Of a stretch of 8,277 nt of DNA, positions 1 to 5,931 are shown in pieces (within the stretch, counting starts at the first letter, position 1; every line of letters begins with the position of its first letter). The DNA comes from Syntrophomonadaceae bacterium (GTDB taxonomy: Bacteria; Bacillota; Syntrophomonadia; Syntrophomonadales; Syntrophomonadaceae). The DNA lies in the NCBI GenBank assembly GCA_012522705.1, contig JAAYJY010000105.1, forward strand, positions 1 through 8,277, written 5' to 3'. The notes beneath the pieces were generated by a model that saw only the letters and a list, made by a program, of their open reading frames with translations, ran no database searches and had not been told where the DNA came from. The translations under genes were made by a program, and so were the position numbers.

Positions 1-152
1 TGGGCGACACCATTACTGCAACAGTCGAGGTATCGAAAAAGGATGAAACCCGCAACCGGGTCTGGTTGCGCACCTATTGCACCAACCAACGCGGAGAACT
101 GGTCATGGATGGTGAGGCGGAGATGCGACCGCCGCGGCAGACGCTCGAATAA
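1..152 (+). CDS. MaoC family (R)-enoyl-CoA hydratase, C-terminal fragment
   Basis: This is the last 49 codons of a gene that begins outside the window; the reading frame starts at base 3 and ends with TAA at 150-152. The peptide opens with GDTITATVEV and continues through CTNQRGELVMDGEAEM to a PPR-containing tail. That is the usual last two beta-strands of the MaoC/PhaJ hot-dog fold, where GDTI starts the strand and the NQ-G-x-V-x-DGEA pattern closes the sheet. Family members add water to trans-2-enoyl-CoA to give (R)-3-hydroxyacyl-CoA, linking beta-oxidation to polyhydroxyalkanoate synthesis. The catalytic Asp/His region lies upstream and cannot be inspected, so activity is inferred from family only. 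The phasin-like gene 81 bp downstream on the same strand supports a storage-polymer role. A MaoC-type subunit of another enzyme is the main alternative. Confidence 0.8.
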   Translation, partial: GDTITATVEVSKKDETRNRVWLRTYCTNQRGELVMDGEAEMRPPRQTLE

Positions 153-233
153 TTCCACTACCGGTGGCATCAGGCTGCTGTTAGTGTTAAGTTATATATG
201 ACATGGATAATCTATGATGAAAGGAGCCGCACA
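153..233 (+). promoter_or_regulatory. Leader of the phasin-like gene with deciding RBS
   Basis: The gap ends in an AT-rich stretch (181-218). GATAAT at 206-211 could be a -10 box, but no good -35 box lies 16-18 bp upstream, so a promoter is only possible. GAAAGGAG at 219-226 is a strong ribosome binding site 7 nt before ATG 234. It rules in that start over the in-frame ATG at 198, which would place this site inside the coding sequence. Confidence 0.5.
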
Positions 234-758
234 ATGGTAGACTACAATGAAAACCTGTCCAAAAGCTTCGATATAATGGAAAAAGCCATGGAAAACTCCT
301 GGGAGATGTGGAAAAAGGGGTTGTCCAGTATTACCGCGATCCAGGAACAGTTCGAAACCATGGCCAAGCAGCAGCTGGATCAGAATAGAGCCGCCCGGGA
401 CGAATTCTTCCGAATGGAGGGCGACATGGAGACACAAATACGCAGCAACCAGGAACGGCTGCAGAATATGGTGGAGGATGCGGTAAGCAAAGCCCTGGCG
501 GGGGCCGACAAGACCAACAAGGATCTGGCGACGGCTTTGACCGCTCAGGTGGAGGCCTTGATGGCGCAGGTGAAGCAAAACCAGGACCAGACCCAGCGTA
601 TGCTCAAAGAAACGGTCTTAAACTCCTACCTGCAAGGTGAGAAGAACCAATACAACGCCATAGTCACCCTGACCGACCAAGTCGAGGACCTGAGCAAGAA
701 GATGATAAACATGTCCGGCCAGCTCCAAAAGATGTACCGGGAGACCGACGACAAATAG
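234..758 (+). CDS. Phasin-like coiled-coil protein (probable PHA granule protein)
   Basis: A 174-residue soluble protein beginning MVDYNENLSK. It has no signal peptide or membrane segment. Nearly the whole chain is Gln-, Lys-, Glu- and Met-rich helix with heptad-like spacing, and prolines and glycines are almost absent. Residues 1-45 (a WEMWKKGL segment followed by a helix ending in QQLDQN) resemble the start of small phasins and of PhaR/PhaE-type synthase subunits. Residues 55-110 and 135-170 look like long amphipathic coiled coils. Such proteins coat polyhydroxyalkanoate granules or bind PHA synthase. The MaoC hydratase just upstream fits that role. The start is set by the RBS at 219-226, and a hairpin at 770-797 follows the stop. 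Low-complexity helical sequence makes family assignment weak: a synthase subunit or an unrelated coiled-coil protein is possible. Confidence 0.65.
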   Translation: MVDYNENLSKSFDIMEKAMENSWEMWKKGLSSITAIQEQFETMAKQQLDQNRAARDEFFRMEGDMETQIRSNQERLQNMVEDAVSKALAGADKTNKDLATALTAQVEALMAQVKQNQDQTQRMLKETVLNSYLQGEKNQYNAIVTLTDQVEDLSKKMINMSGQLQKMYRETDDK

Positions 759-769
759 CCAACTATCCT

Positions 770-797
770 GGCAGCGCCCGGATATCCCGGCGCTGCC
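770..797 (+). terminator. Hairpin after the phasin-like gene, terminator-like
   Basis: GGCAGCGCC at 770-778 pairs perfectly with GGCGCTGCC at 789-797, and the loop contains GGATATCC, which can pair further. It starts 11 nt after the stop codon. Only two T residues follow, so it is a weak intrinsic terminator or an mRNA 3'-end stabiliser. Confidence 0.5.
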
Positions 798-807
798 TTC
801 GATTGCG

Positions 808-827
808 ATGACCAACCGGTTGGTCAT
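808..827. promoter_or_regulatory. Perfect 20-bp palindrome, candidate TetR-type operator
   Basis: ATGACCAACC at 808-817 is followed immediately by its exact reverse complement GGTTGGTCAT at 818-827. An ACC-N-ACCGGT-N-GGT core with no spacer is the style of many TetR/AcrR-family operators, including regulators of fatty-acid and acyl-CoA genes. It lies 130 bp upstream of the adenylate kinase start and beyond the phasin hairpin. I see no convincing sigma-A promoter overlapping it; TATATG at 850-855 is the nearest -10-like hexamer. No regulator gene is in the window, so the bound protein is unknown. Confidence 0.55.
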
Positions 828-844
828 GCCGACCCGAGAAATCT

Positions 845-867
845 GCGGCTATATGTGCACCAGCCGC
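845..867 (+). other. Small stem-loop in the adk leader
   Basis: GCGGCT at 845-850 pairs with AGCCGC at 862-867 across an 11-nt loop that contains the palindrome GTGCAC. It sits between the operator-like palindrome and the kinase start. There is no T-run, so it is not a terminator. Its role is unknown and chance is possible. Confidence 0.25.
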
Positions 868-956
868 GAAAAGGTCTGCCTGTTTCCTTGTCTGCAGCAG
901 TTTCTCGGGATTTCTTAATCTACATTTCCGGCCACTGAAAAGAAGGAGTTGAGACG

Positions 957-1619
957 ATGAACCTTATTCTTATGGGGCCTCCCGGCGTGGGCAAAGGAAC
1001 CCAGGCTGAGTACATTGAGAGAAAATATTGGATCCCCCGCATTTCCACCGGCGAAATGTTTAGAGCGGCGGCTCGCTTCGGTACCGAACTAGGCCTGCAA
1101 GCCAAGCAATTGATGGATGTCGGCCAACTGGTCCCCGATGACATAACCAACGGGATCATGCGATGCCGCTTGGCGGAGAGAGACTGCGCCAAAGGTTTTC
1201 TGCTGGATGGATTTCCCCGCACCATCGCTCAAGCAGAAGCCCTTGATTCTATACTGGCGGAGTGGAACAAGAGCCTGGATGCGGTAATCAACATCGAGGT
1301 GCCCGACGATATTCTGATCGTGCGCAATTGCGGGCGCCGTACTTGTTCCCAATGCGGGGCCAACTTTCATACCCAGTTCAACCCTCCTCTGGTGGAAAAC
1401 CAGTGCGACATATGCGAAGGAGAATTGCAGCAGCGCAGTGATGACGTGGAAGAGACGGTGGTCAAAAAATTGGCCATCTATGCCGAGCAGACCAAACCCT
1501 TGACCGACTTTTACGCCCAGCGGGGCTTGCTCATAAACATTAACGGCAACCAGAAGCTGGAGGATGTTTTCAGGGACATCGTCAGAAGTCTGGAGAAAAG
1601 CACCACTAAGGAGGTATAG
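957..1619 (+). CDS. adk: Adenylate kinase with zinc-type LID, probably a second copy
   Basis: The 220-residue protein interconverts ATP + AMP and 2 ADP in the cytoplasm. The P-loop GPPGVGKGT is at 7-15, the AMP-binding STGEMFRAA with Arg36 at 30-38, and DGFPRT with Arg88 at 84-89. The LID domain starts with CGRRTC and has a Cys4 zinc site: C130-x2-C133 and C150-x2-C153. This is the Gram-positive/thermophile form. QRSDD keeps the Arg equivalent to E. coli R156 (here R160), but the Arg equivalent to R167 is Lys171 in ETVVKKL, a conservative change at a phosphate-contacting position. AGAAGGAG at 941-948, 8 nt before the ATG, fixes the start. The usual genomic place for adk is beside secY and map in the ribosomal protein cluster. 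Here it sits among MaoC and phasin genes, so it is likely a paralogue serving AMP from acyl-CoA synthetases (inference). Confidence 0.92.
   Translation: MNLILMGPPGVGKGTQAEYIERKYWIPRISTGEMFRAAARFGTELGLQAKQLMDVGQLVPDDITNGIMRCRLAERDCAKGFLLDGFPRTIAQAEALDSILAEWNKSLDAVINIEVPDDILIVRNCGRRTCSQCGANFHTQFNPPLVENQCDICEGELQQRSDDVEETVVKKLAIYAEQTKPLTDFYAQRGLLININGNQKLEDVFRDIVRSLEKSTTKEV
1608..1615 (+). promoter_or_regulatory. Orphan perfect Shine-Dalgarno at the adk 3' end
   Basis: AAGGAGGT overlaps the last adk codons and matches the 16S anti-Shine-Dalgarno fully. No ATG, GTG or TTG lies at a usable distance downstream. ATA at 1616, ATC at 1625 (9-nt spacer) and ATT at 1631 lie in the frame that stays open into the MaoC gene at 1754. 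Either a rare start codon is used, the original start has mutated, or the match is fortuitous. Confidence 0.4.
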
Positions 1620-1753
1620 GGAACATCACTATTCCATATACAGCACAACTTCCCGAGGCCGGTGCGGAGATCACCCATCCGGTTCCATGGGAAGCGGCGA
1701 CACGCGTCTGGACCAACTCCGAATCAGGCCAAACCAAGAGGGAGGGGAACGAA

Positions 1754-2206
1754 GTGAGAAACTATTACTTGGAGGATTTTGCAGTAGGACAGAAATACAT
1801 AACTGCCGGTCGTACCGTGACCGAGTCGGATATATCATGGTTCGCTGGCCTGTCCGGCGACATAACCTCCTTGTCCATCAATACCGAAGCTGCCCGGCTG
1901 AGTGAATTTGGCGGCCGTATCGCCCAGGGGATGCTGGGTTCATCCATACTGTTCGGACTTTGGGTGCGCCTGGGTCTCATGGACCTGAACGGGATCGCCC
2001 TGCTACAGACCGAATGGCGCTATGTCCTCCCCATCCGGCCGGGCGACACCATCCACGCCGAATGTGAGGTCACTCAGGTGAAGCCATCTTCCAAGGGCCA
2101 CCCCAAAGGAACTATTTATGTGAATATACACGGCATCAACCAACTGGACGAGTTGGTTCAGGAAGCCAGTATGATATATCTGATCAAAGCCCGGGGGATG
2201 TACTAG
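1754..2206 (+). CDS. MaoC-like hot-dog protein lacking the catalytic histidine
   Basis: A 150-residue single hot-dog domain protein. Its features run in family order: YYLEDFAVGQ at 4-13, the GRTVTESDI strand-helix at 19-27, FAGLSGD at 30-36, FGGRIAQGML at 52-61, and RPGDTI at 95-100. In (R)-hydratases the dyad is Asp and a His five residues later (D31/H36 in Aeromonas PhaJ). Here Asp36 is kept but residue 41 is Ser, and the usual GGRIAHG is GGRIAQG with Gln58. The length and other motifs are normal, so this is a complete but probably non-hydratase member. It could be a partner subunit, as in heterodimeric Had-type dehydratases, or have changed chemistry. The GTG start is supported by GGAGGGG at 1741-1747 with a 6-nt spacer. 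The frame is also open upstream to 1610, so an N-terminal extension is possible. It probably shares a transcript with adk. Confidence 0.85.
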   Translation: MRNYYLEDFAVGQKYITAGRTVTESDISWFAGLSGDITSLSINTEAARLSEFGGRIAQGMLGSSILFGLWVRLGLMDLNGIALLQTEWRYVLPIRPGDTIHAECEVTQVKPSSKGHPKGTIYVNIHGINQLDELVQEASMIYLIKARGMY

Positions 2207-2221
2207 GCCCGGGGGATGTAC
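2189..2221. repeat. 18-bp tandem duplication across the MaoC stop codon
   Basis: A 15-bp unit, GCCCGGGGGATGTAC, occurs at 2189-2203 and again at 2207-2221, separated only by the TAG stop (period 18). The first copy encodes the C-terminal ARGMY; the second would encode the same residues beyond the stop. This looks like a local slippage duplication. Confidence 0.8.
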
Positions 2222-2252
2222 CAGTCCGGCTGATCAACACAACTGGAAAGGA

Positions 2253-2333
2253 AGGGCGGAAGAGCCCTATCACCCAACCAGCCGGAGTTACCCGAAGACA
2301 GGGGCGCCACTGGCAACCGCCGAGCCTGGCGGT
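2253..2333. other. Two weak hairpins between convergent genes
   Basis: The gap between the MaoC stop (2206) and the converging reductase stop (2373) holds AGGGC (2253-2257)/GCCCT (2264-2268) and ACCGCC (2316-2321)/GGCGGT (2328-2333), each with a 6-nt loop. Neither has a T-run on either strand, so I do not call an intrinsic terminator. They may still mark transcript ends. Confidence 0.3.
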
Positions 2334-2372
2334 GGAGCTGACCAAGCCCACCCTTCACCCTATTAAGTGCGA

Positions 2373-3509
2373 TCACATATCTACCATTTCCAACATGGCT
2401 TCGATGCGCACCTTGAGGCTCTCCAAGTCCGAATTGGAGTAATCACTTTCCAGGTGCAAATAAGGTAGTTCCTTGGACTTTACCAGTTTGCCTACTTCAT
2501 AGGCTTCGATATTATAGGTGTGGCAAGCCTGCCAGGTCAGATCTATGACCGCATCGGCCCGAAAATCCTCGATCATGCTCTCCAACAGCTCCAGCCGGGC
2601 GGGATTGGGACTCATACAGGAACATGGTATGGACAGGTATTTTTCTGCCAGAGCCACAATGGGATCAGTACCCTCAGTATCAGTCTGCAGTTCCAGGGTC
2701 TTGTAGCCGGAGCAGTTTTCCATGGCGACCACGTAAGCGCCCAGTTCTTCGGTCAGGCGGACCACCTTTTCCGTACCCAAGCCTACCGGGCAGCCGGTCA
2801 AGAGCACCCGCGGCGCCTTGGCCCGTCCGTTTTTGGGCTTATGGGCAACCTCCTCGACCAGTCCATTCAGGTTATTGATCATCTCCCCTTTATCGCTGCT
2901 GAAGCTGCGGGACCAGGCTGCGGTGAGTATCTCCATCCCGCTCAGCAGGGGCGGGTCGGCCCGGTTCAGGTCAAACATGGCCTTGATGGCCCGCTTTTCC
3001 TGGTTGATGACCTCGATGGCTTCCCAGATATCCTGGTCACTTATGTTGACCTGCAATTCTTCTTCCAGGCGGTCTTTCAAACGCCGTACTTCCCCCACCC
3101 ACAGCTCCAATGAGGCCTGGCTGTTGTTGAGATGAGGCAGCTGCATCACATGCACCGGTTTCAAGTCCTCCATTAATTCAAACATCTTCTTTTTCCCGTC
3201 GCAGGTGGTTTCCCCAACTATCAAGTCGGAAAAGAAGAAGAATGGACAGGTTTCAGTGGCCGCAAATCCATACGAGGATTTGATCAAAGGGCAGAGATTG
3301 CGCGGCAAGGTCTCTTCTGCAGCGGCGATGGGAGTCTCACTCATCCCGCAGAGTCCCACTGGAATTGCTCCGGCCGCCAGGATCAGTTCCTGGGGGCAGA
3401 AGGTGCAATAAATGCCCACCACTTTGCCGCCTTGGTCCTTGGCCTCTTTTATACGCATCAGGTTCACTTCGCGGGCATTGGCAAATCCCTGCATGAATTC
3501 GTCCAACAT
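2373..3509 (-). CDS. Double-cubane-cluster-containing anaerobic reductase (YjiM-type, 2-hydroxyacyl-CoA dehydratase family)
   Basis: A 378-residue protein of the HgdB/FldB dehydratase superfamily. The pattern matches the E. coli YjiM branch: VGIYCTFCPQE at 31-41, LPRNLCPLIKSSYGF at 68-82, CPFFFFSDLIVGETTCDGKKKM at 88-109 (in pieces), TGCPVG at 238-243, ENCSG at 265-269, CSCMSPN at 296-302 and QACHTY at 328-333. Characterised relatives (the double-cubane cluster protein of Carboxydothermus) carry an [8Fe-9S] cluster held by conserved cysteines and reduce small molecules when an ATP-driven activator feeds electrons. Eleven cysteines are present here (35, 38, 54, 73, 88, 103, 240, 266, 296, 298, 329). 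The natural substrate is unknown. No activator ATPase (BadF/YjiL type) lies nearby, so it must be elsewhere or shared. GGGGAG lies 11 nt before the ATG, a rather long spacing, and a promoter is at 3636-3665. Confidence 0.9.
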   Translation of the reverse strand: MLDEFMQGFANAREVNLMRIKEAKDQGGKVVGIYCTFCPQELILAAGAIPVGLCGMSETPIAAAEETLPRNLCPLIKSSYGFAATETCPFFFFSDLIVGETTCDGKKKMFELMEDLKPVHVMQLPHLNNSQASLELWVGEVRRLKDRLEEELQVNISDQDIWEAIEVINQEKRAIKAMFDLNRADPPLLSGMEILTAAWSRSFSSDKGEMINNLNGLVEEVAHKPKNGRAKAPRVLLTGCPVGLGTEKVVRLTEELGAYVVAMENCSGYKTLELQTDTEGTDPIVALAEKYLSIPCSCMSPNPARLELLESMIEDFRADAVIDLTWQACHTYNIEAYEVGKLVKSKELPYLHLESDYSNSDLESLKVRIEAMLEMVDM

Positions 3510-3635
3510 AAAACAATCTTCTCCCCTCTGTTAACTCAATCTGTGACTATTCGCATGACCCGGCCATCGCCAGCTCTTGGCAATATTTGCGCAGAAAGAT
3601 TCAATAACATTCGGTATTACAATGTATACTTCACT

Positions 3636-3665
3636 ATTATAAATTGAAATCATGTTTTTTGGCAA
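3636..3665 (-). promoter_or_regulatory. Sigma-A-type promoter for the reductase gene
   Basis: Read on the - strand, TTGCCA (3665-3660), an 18-bp spacer and a perfect TATAAT (3641-3636) form a good vegetative promoter. Transcription would begin near 3629, giving a leader of about 120 nt before the ATG at 3509. The leader start is AT-rich and holds a short TACA-A-TGTA dyad at 3618-3626, just downstream of the predicted start. Confidence 0.7.
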
Positions 3666-3740
3666 TGCTGATCCCGACCACCGATATAAATTGCGCTGTA
3701 GCCCCTTTATGGCAAATAACTGGGCGGCGGGGGGGGGCAT

Positions 3741-3762
3741 CCCCTGGTTACTTCGGGACAGT
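3741..3762. repeat. Degenerate fragment related to the 6807-6843 palindrome
   Basis: CCCCTGGTTA at 3741-3750 differs by one base from CCCCAGGTTA of the copy at 5917-5926. ACTTCGGGACAGT at 3750-3762 differs by one base from ACTTGGGGACAGT inside the perfect palindrome at 6807-6843. The fragment ends one base before the rarD -35 box. Similarity is short, so common descent is plausible rather than certain. Confidence 0.4.
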
Positions 3763-3763
3763 A

Positions 3764-3792
3764 TTGTCAGAAAATCAGGGGAGGTCTATAAT
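3764..3792 (+). promoter_or_regulatory. Sigma-A-type promoter for rarD
   Basis: TTGTCA (3764-3769), a 17-bp spacer and consensus TATAAT (3787-3792) form an almost ideal vegetative promoter. The predicted transcription start near 3799 leaves a short leader before ATG 3828. It would put the alternative TTG at 3804 almost at the 5' end, which argues for ATG 3828. Confidence 0.8.
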
Positions 3793-3827
3793 TAGCTGTA
3801 TTCTTGGGAATTGGCGGGGTATTTGAA

Positions 3828-4769
3828 ATGAAGTCTTTGCAAAACGATCGAGGGGCGGGAGTCGGATATTCTGTGGCCGCCTATCTGCTTTGGGGCATCC
3901 TGCCGGTTTATTGGAAACTGCTGCAGCACGTTCCCCCGGTGCAGATCCTGGCCCATCGGATCCTGTGGGCCTTTGTTTTTCTGTTAAGCCTGCTGCTGGT
4001 CACCGGCAAATTCAGGGGATTCTGGAGCGAGACCCGGCAGATCGCCCGTCAGCCCCACAAACTGGCAGCGGTTTGTGTGGCGGCTATAATCCTCAACCTT
4101 AATTGGGGCACCTACATCTGGGCGGTCAACAACAATCACATCGTCCAGACCAGCCTGGGATATTACATCAACCCCCTGGTCAGCGTCCTGCTGGGCATCC
4201 TGATCCTCAAAGAGCGCCTGTCGCCGTGGCAGTTGGTGGCGTTCATCCTGGCGGCGGTGGGGGTCTTTAGTCTAACCCTGCAATTTGGCGCCTTTCCCTG
4301 GGTGGCCATCGTGCTGGCCTTGACTTTCGGTTTCTATGGCCTGTTTAAGAAGATGGTCGATATCGGCTCGGTCACCGGTCTGACCCTGGAAACCCTCCTG
4401 ACCTGCTCCTTTGCCCTGCCCTATCTTTTCTACGTCTCCAATATCGGCGCCAGCCAGTTCGGGTTCAATCTCTCCTCCACCAGCCTGTTGCTGATGGGTG
4501 CCGGAGCGGTGACCGCCACACCTCTGGTGCTGTTTACGGCTGGTGCCAAACGTCTGCCGCTATTCGTGATCGGCTTCCTGCAGTATATCAGCCCCACTAT
4601 ATCCCTGCTCCTTGGAGTACTGGTCTACCATGAACCATTTACCCGGGGCCACCTTTTGTCCTTCGCGGTGATCTGGGTGGGCCTGCTGCTGTTCTCCCTG
4701 TCCCGGACCAGGCCATTTATAAGGATAGAAGAGAAGATAGTCCAGCCTACCACCACTTCTTCCTTTTGA
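3828..4769 (+). CDS. rarD: EamA family transporter RarD
   Basis: A 313-residue polytopic inner-membrane protein of the drug/metabolite transporter superfamily, with about ten hydrophobic helices in two EamA halves (roughly 12-150 and 158-293). RarD marks include AYLLWGILPVYWK at 18-30, AHRILW at 42-47, NLNWGTYIWAVNNN at 90-103, and SLGYYINPLVSVLLG at 109-123. The second half holds SPTISLLLGV and HEPFT. E. coli RarD is named for chloramphenicol sensitivity, but the true substrate of the family is not settled, so the cargo is unknown. GGCGGGGT at 3813-3820 is a modest RBS 7 nt before the ATG; a TTG start at 3804 is less likely. It has its own strong promoter and no same-strand neighbour. Its last 23 bp overlap the end of corA on the other strand. 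Family call is firm, substrate is not. Confidence 0.92.
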   Translation: MKSLQNDRGAGVGYSVAAYLLWGILPVYWKLLQHVPPVQILAHRILWAFVFLLSLLLVTGKFRGFWSETRQIARQPHKLAAVCVAAIILNLNWGTYIWAVNNNHIVQTSLGYYINPLVSVLLGILILKERLSPWQLVAFILAAVGVFSLTLQFGAFPWVAIVLALTFGFYGLFKKMVDIGSVTGLTLETLLTCSFALPYLFYVSNIGASQFGFNLSSTSLLLMGAGAVTATPLVLFTAGAKRLPLFVIGFLQYISPTISLLLGVLVYHEPFTRGHLLSFAVIWVGLLLFSLSRTRPFIRIEEKIVQPTTTSSF

Positions 4770-5805
4770 AAAAAACCACCATCGCTCCCGCGATCGCCAG
4801 CATGATAAGCCACAATACCGGGTACCACCACCCCCACTGTCTTTCCGGCATGGCAATATTCATCCCGTATACGCCGACGATGAACGTGAGGGGGATGAAA
4901 ACCGTGGCGATGATGGTCAGGACCTTCATTACTTCGTTCATCCGGTTGCTAACGCTGGAGAGGTACATATCCAGCATGCCGGTCAGGATATCCCGCAGGG
5001 TTTCGGTGATATCCATCACCTGGATGATATGATCATATAAATCACGGATATACAGCTCCGTGCCCTCTCTTACCAGCAGCGTCTCCCGCCGGGTCAGAAG
5101 GCCGGCTATCTCCCGCATCGGCCAGATTGACCGGTGCAGGTACAGTATCTGGGTCTTCAGCTCATGGACAAACTGCATGGTAGCGGGAACCGGATTGGTG
5201 ACCAGTTCATCCTGGATGGCATCGATCTCCTCCCCTAATTCCTCCAGGGCCACAAAGTAGTTGTCGACGATCACGTCCAGCAGGCAGTAGAGCAGGTAGT
5301 CCGCGTCCGTCGTCCTGATCAGGCCGGCCTTGGCCTTGATCCGCTCCAACACCGGGTCATAGATGGCCGTGCTGTCTTCGCTGAACGAGATGACGTAATT
5401 CTCGCCCAGGATAAAGCTTTCCTGCTCCAGTTCGAATTTGCCGGCCTGACAATCATAAACCACGGTCTTCACGGCCATATAGACATAATCCAGATAATTC
5501 TCGATCTTGGGGCGCTGCCCGGTATTCAAGATATCTTCCAATACCAGGGGGTGAATCCCCAGGCTACGCCCCAATTGGCCGATCGTGTCAGCATCATGAA
5601 TGCCTTCCACCCTGATCCAGTGAACGCTTGATTTGTCGAGGCCGGCCAGGCTGGCCTTACTCAATTGCAGCTCTTTTTCGCTCCAGTCTGTTTCCGAATA
5701 GCTCATCAGCCTGATCCGGACCTCTTCCAGCTTTTGTTCCCCGATGTAAACCAGACTGCCGGGGGGCAAGCCTGCTTTTACGGACATTTTCGGCACCGGG
5801 TGCAT
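4747..5805 (-). CDS. corA: Magnesium/cobalt transporter CorA
   Basis: A 352-residue pentameric Mg2+ channel subunit. A long cytoplasmic N-terminal domain of alternating strands and acidic helices (about 1-290) leads into TM1 (about 294-312). TM1 ends in the signature GMN at 314-316 (VYGMNI), followed by the short periplasmic loop with MPE, then TM2 (about 328-346) and a basic KRKKWW tail. The VLEDILNTGQRPKIE segment is a further family hallmark. A longer frame runs to a TTG at 5901, but residues before the chosen Met have no family character. GGAG lies 5 nt before ATG 5805, and the family-like KAGLPPGSLVYIGE begins just after it, so I start at 5805. The unknown gene upstream is 126 bp away on the same strand and could be co-transcribed. 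The 3' end overlaps rarD tail to tail by 23 bp with no terminator visible. Confidence 0.93.
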   Translation of the reverse strand: MHPVPKMSVKAGLPPGSLVYIGEQKLEEVRIRLMSYSETDWSEKELQLSKASLAGLDKSSVHWIRVEGIHDADTIGQLGRSLGIHPLVLEDILNTGQRPKIENYLDYVYMAVKTVVYDCQAGKFELEQESFILGENYVISFSEDSTAIYDPVLERIKAKAGLIRTTDADYLLYCLLDVIVDNYFVALEELGEEIDAIQDELVTNPVPATMQFVHELKTQILYLHRSIWPMREIAGLLTRRETLLVREGTELYIRDLYDHIIQVMDITETLRDILTGMLDMYLSSVSNRMNEVMKVLTIIATVFIPLTFIVGVYGMNIAMPERQWGWWYPVLWLIMLAIAGAMVVFFKRKKWW

Positions 5806-5897
5806 CTCCTCTCCGGATAAATGGGTATTCGCTTGAGCTATACTTTGGTACCTGCTCCTAAATGACTGAGAATCTGCCCCCGTGCTGCCGGTCCCCG

Positions 5898-5931
5898 ACA
5901 ACTTAAGGGAGTCGGTCCCCAGGTTATTGCC
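5898..5931. repeat. Degenerate copy of the palindromic element between corA and its neighbour
   Basis: GTCCCCAGGTTATTGCC at 5915-5931 matches 16 of 17 bases of the right arm of the perfect palindrome (6826-6842). The left side, ACAACTTAAGGGA at 5898-5910, is a poorer match to its left arm. The element fills part of the 126-bp gap upstream of corA and ends exactly at the stop codon of the unknown gene. Confidence 0.6.

Noticed and set aside
1564..1905. 113-codon open frame on the + strand overlapping adk and MaoC
   Set aside because: It runs in a different frame through two real genes, with no ribosome binding site and an Arg/Ser-rich translation typical of a shadow.
2520..3113. 197-codon open frame on the + strand
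   Set aside because: It lies wholly antisense to the double-cubane reductase and has no family character.
3804..3827. TTG start for rarD at 3804
   Set aside because: It would lie about 5 nt from the predicted transcription start and has no RBS; ATG 3828 has one.
5806..5901. N-terminal extension of corA to a TTG start at 5901
   Set aside because: The extra 32 residues have no CorA-like character, and a usable ribosome binding site immediately precedes ATG 5805.
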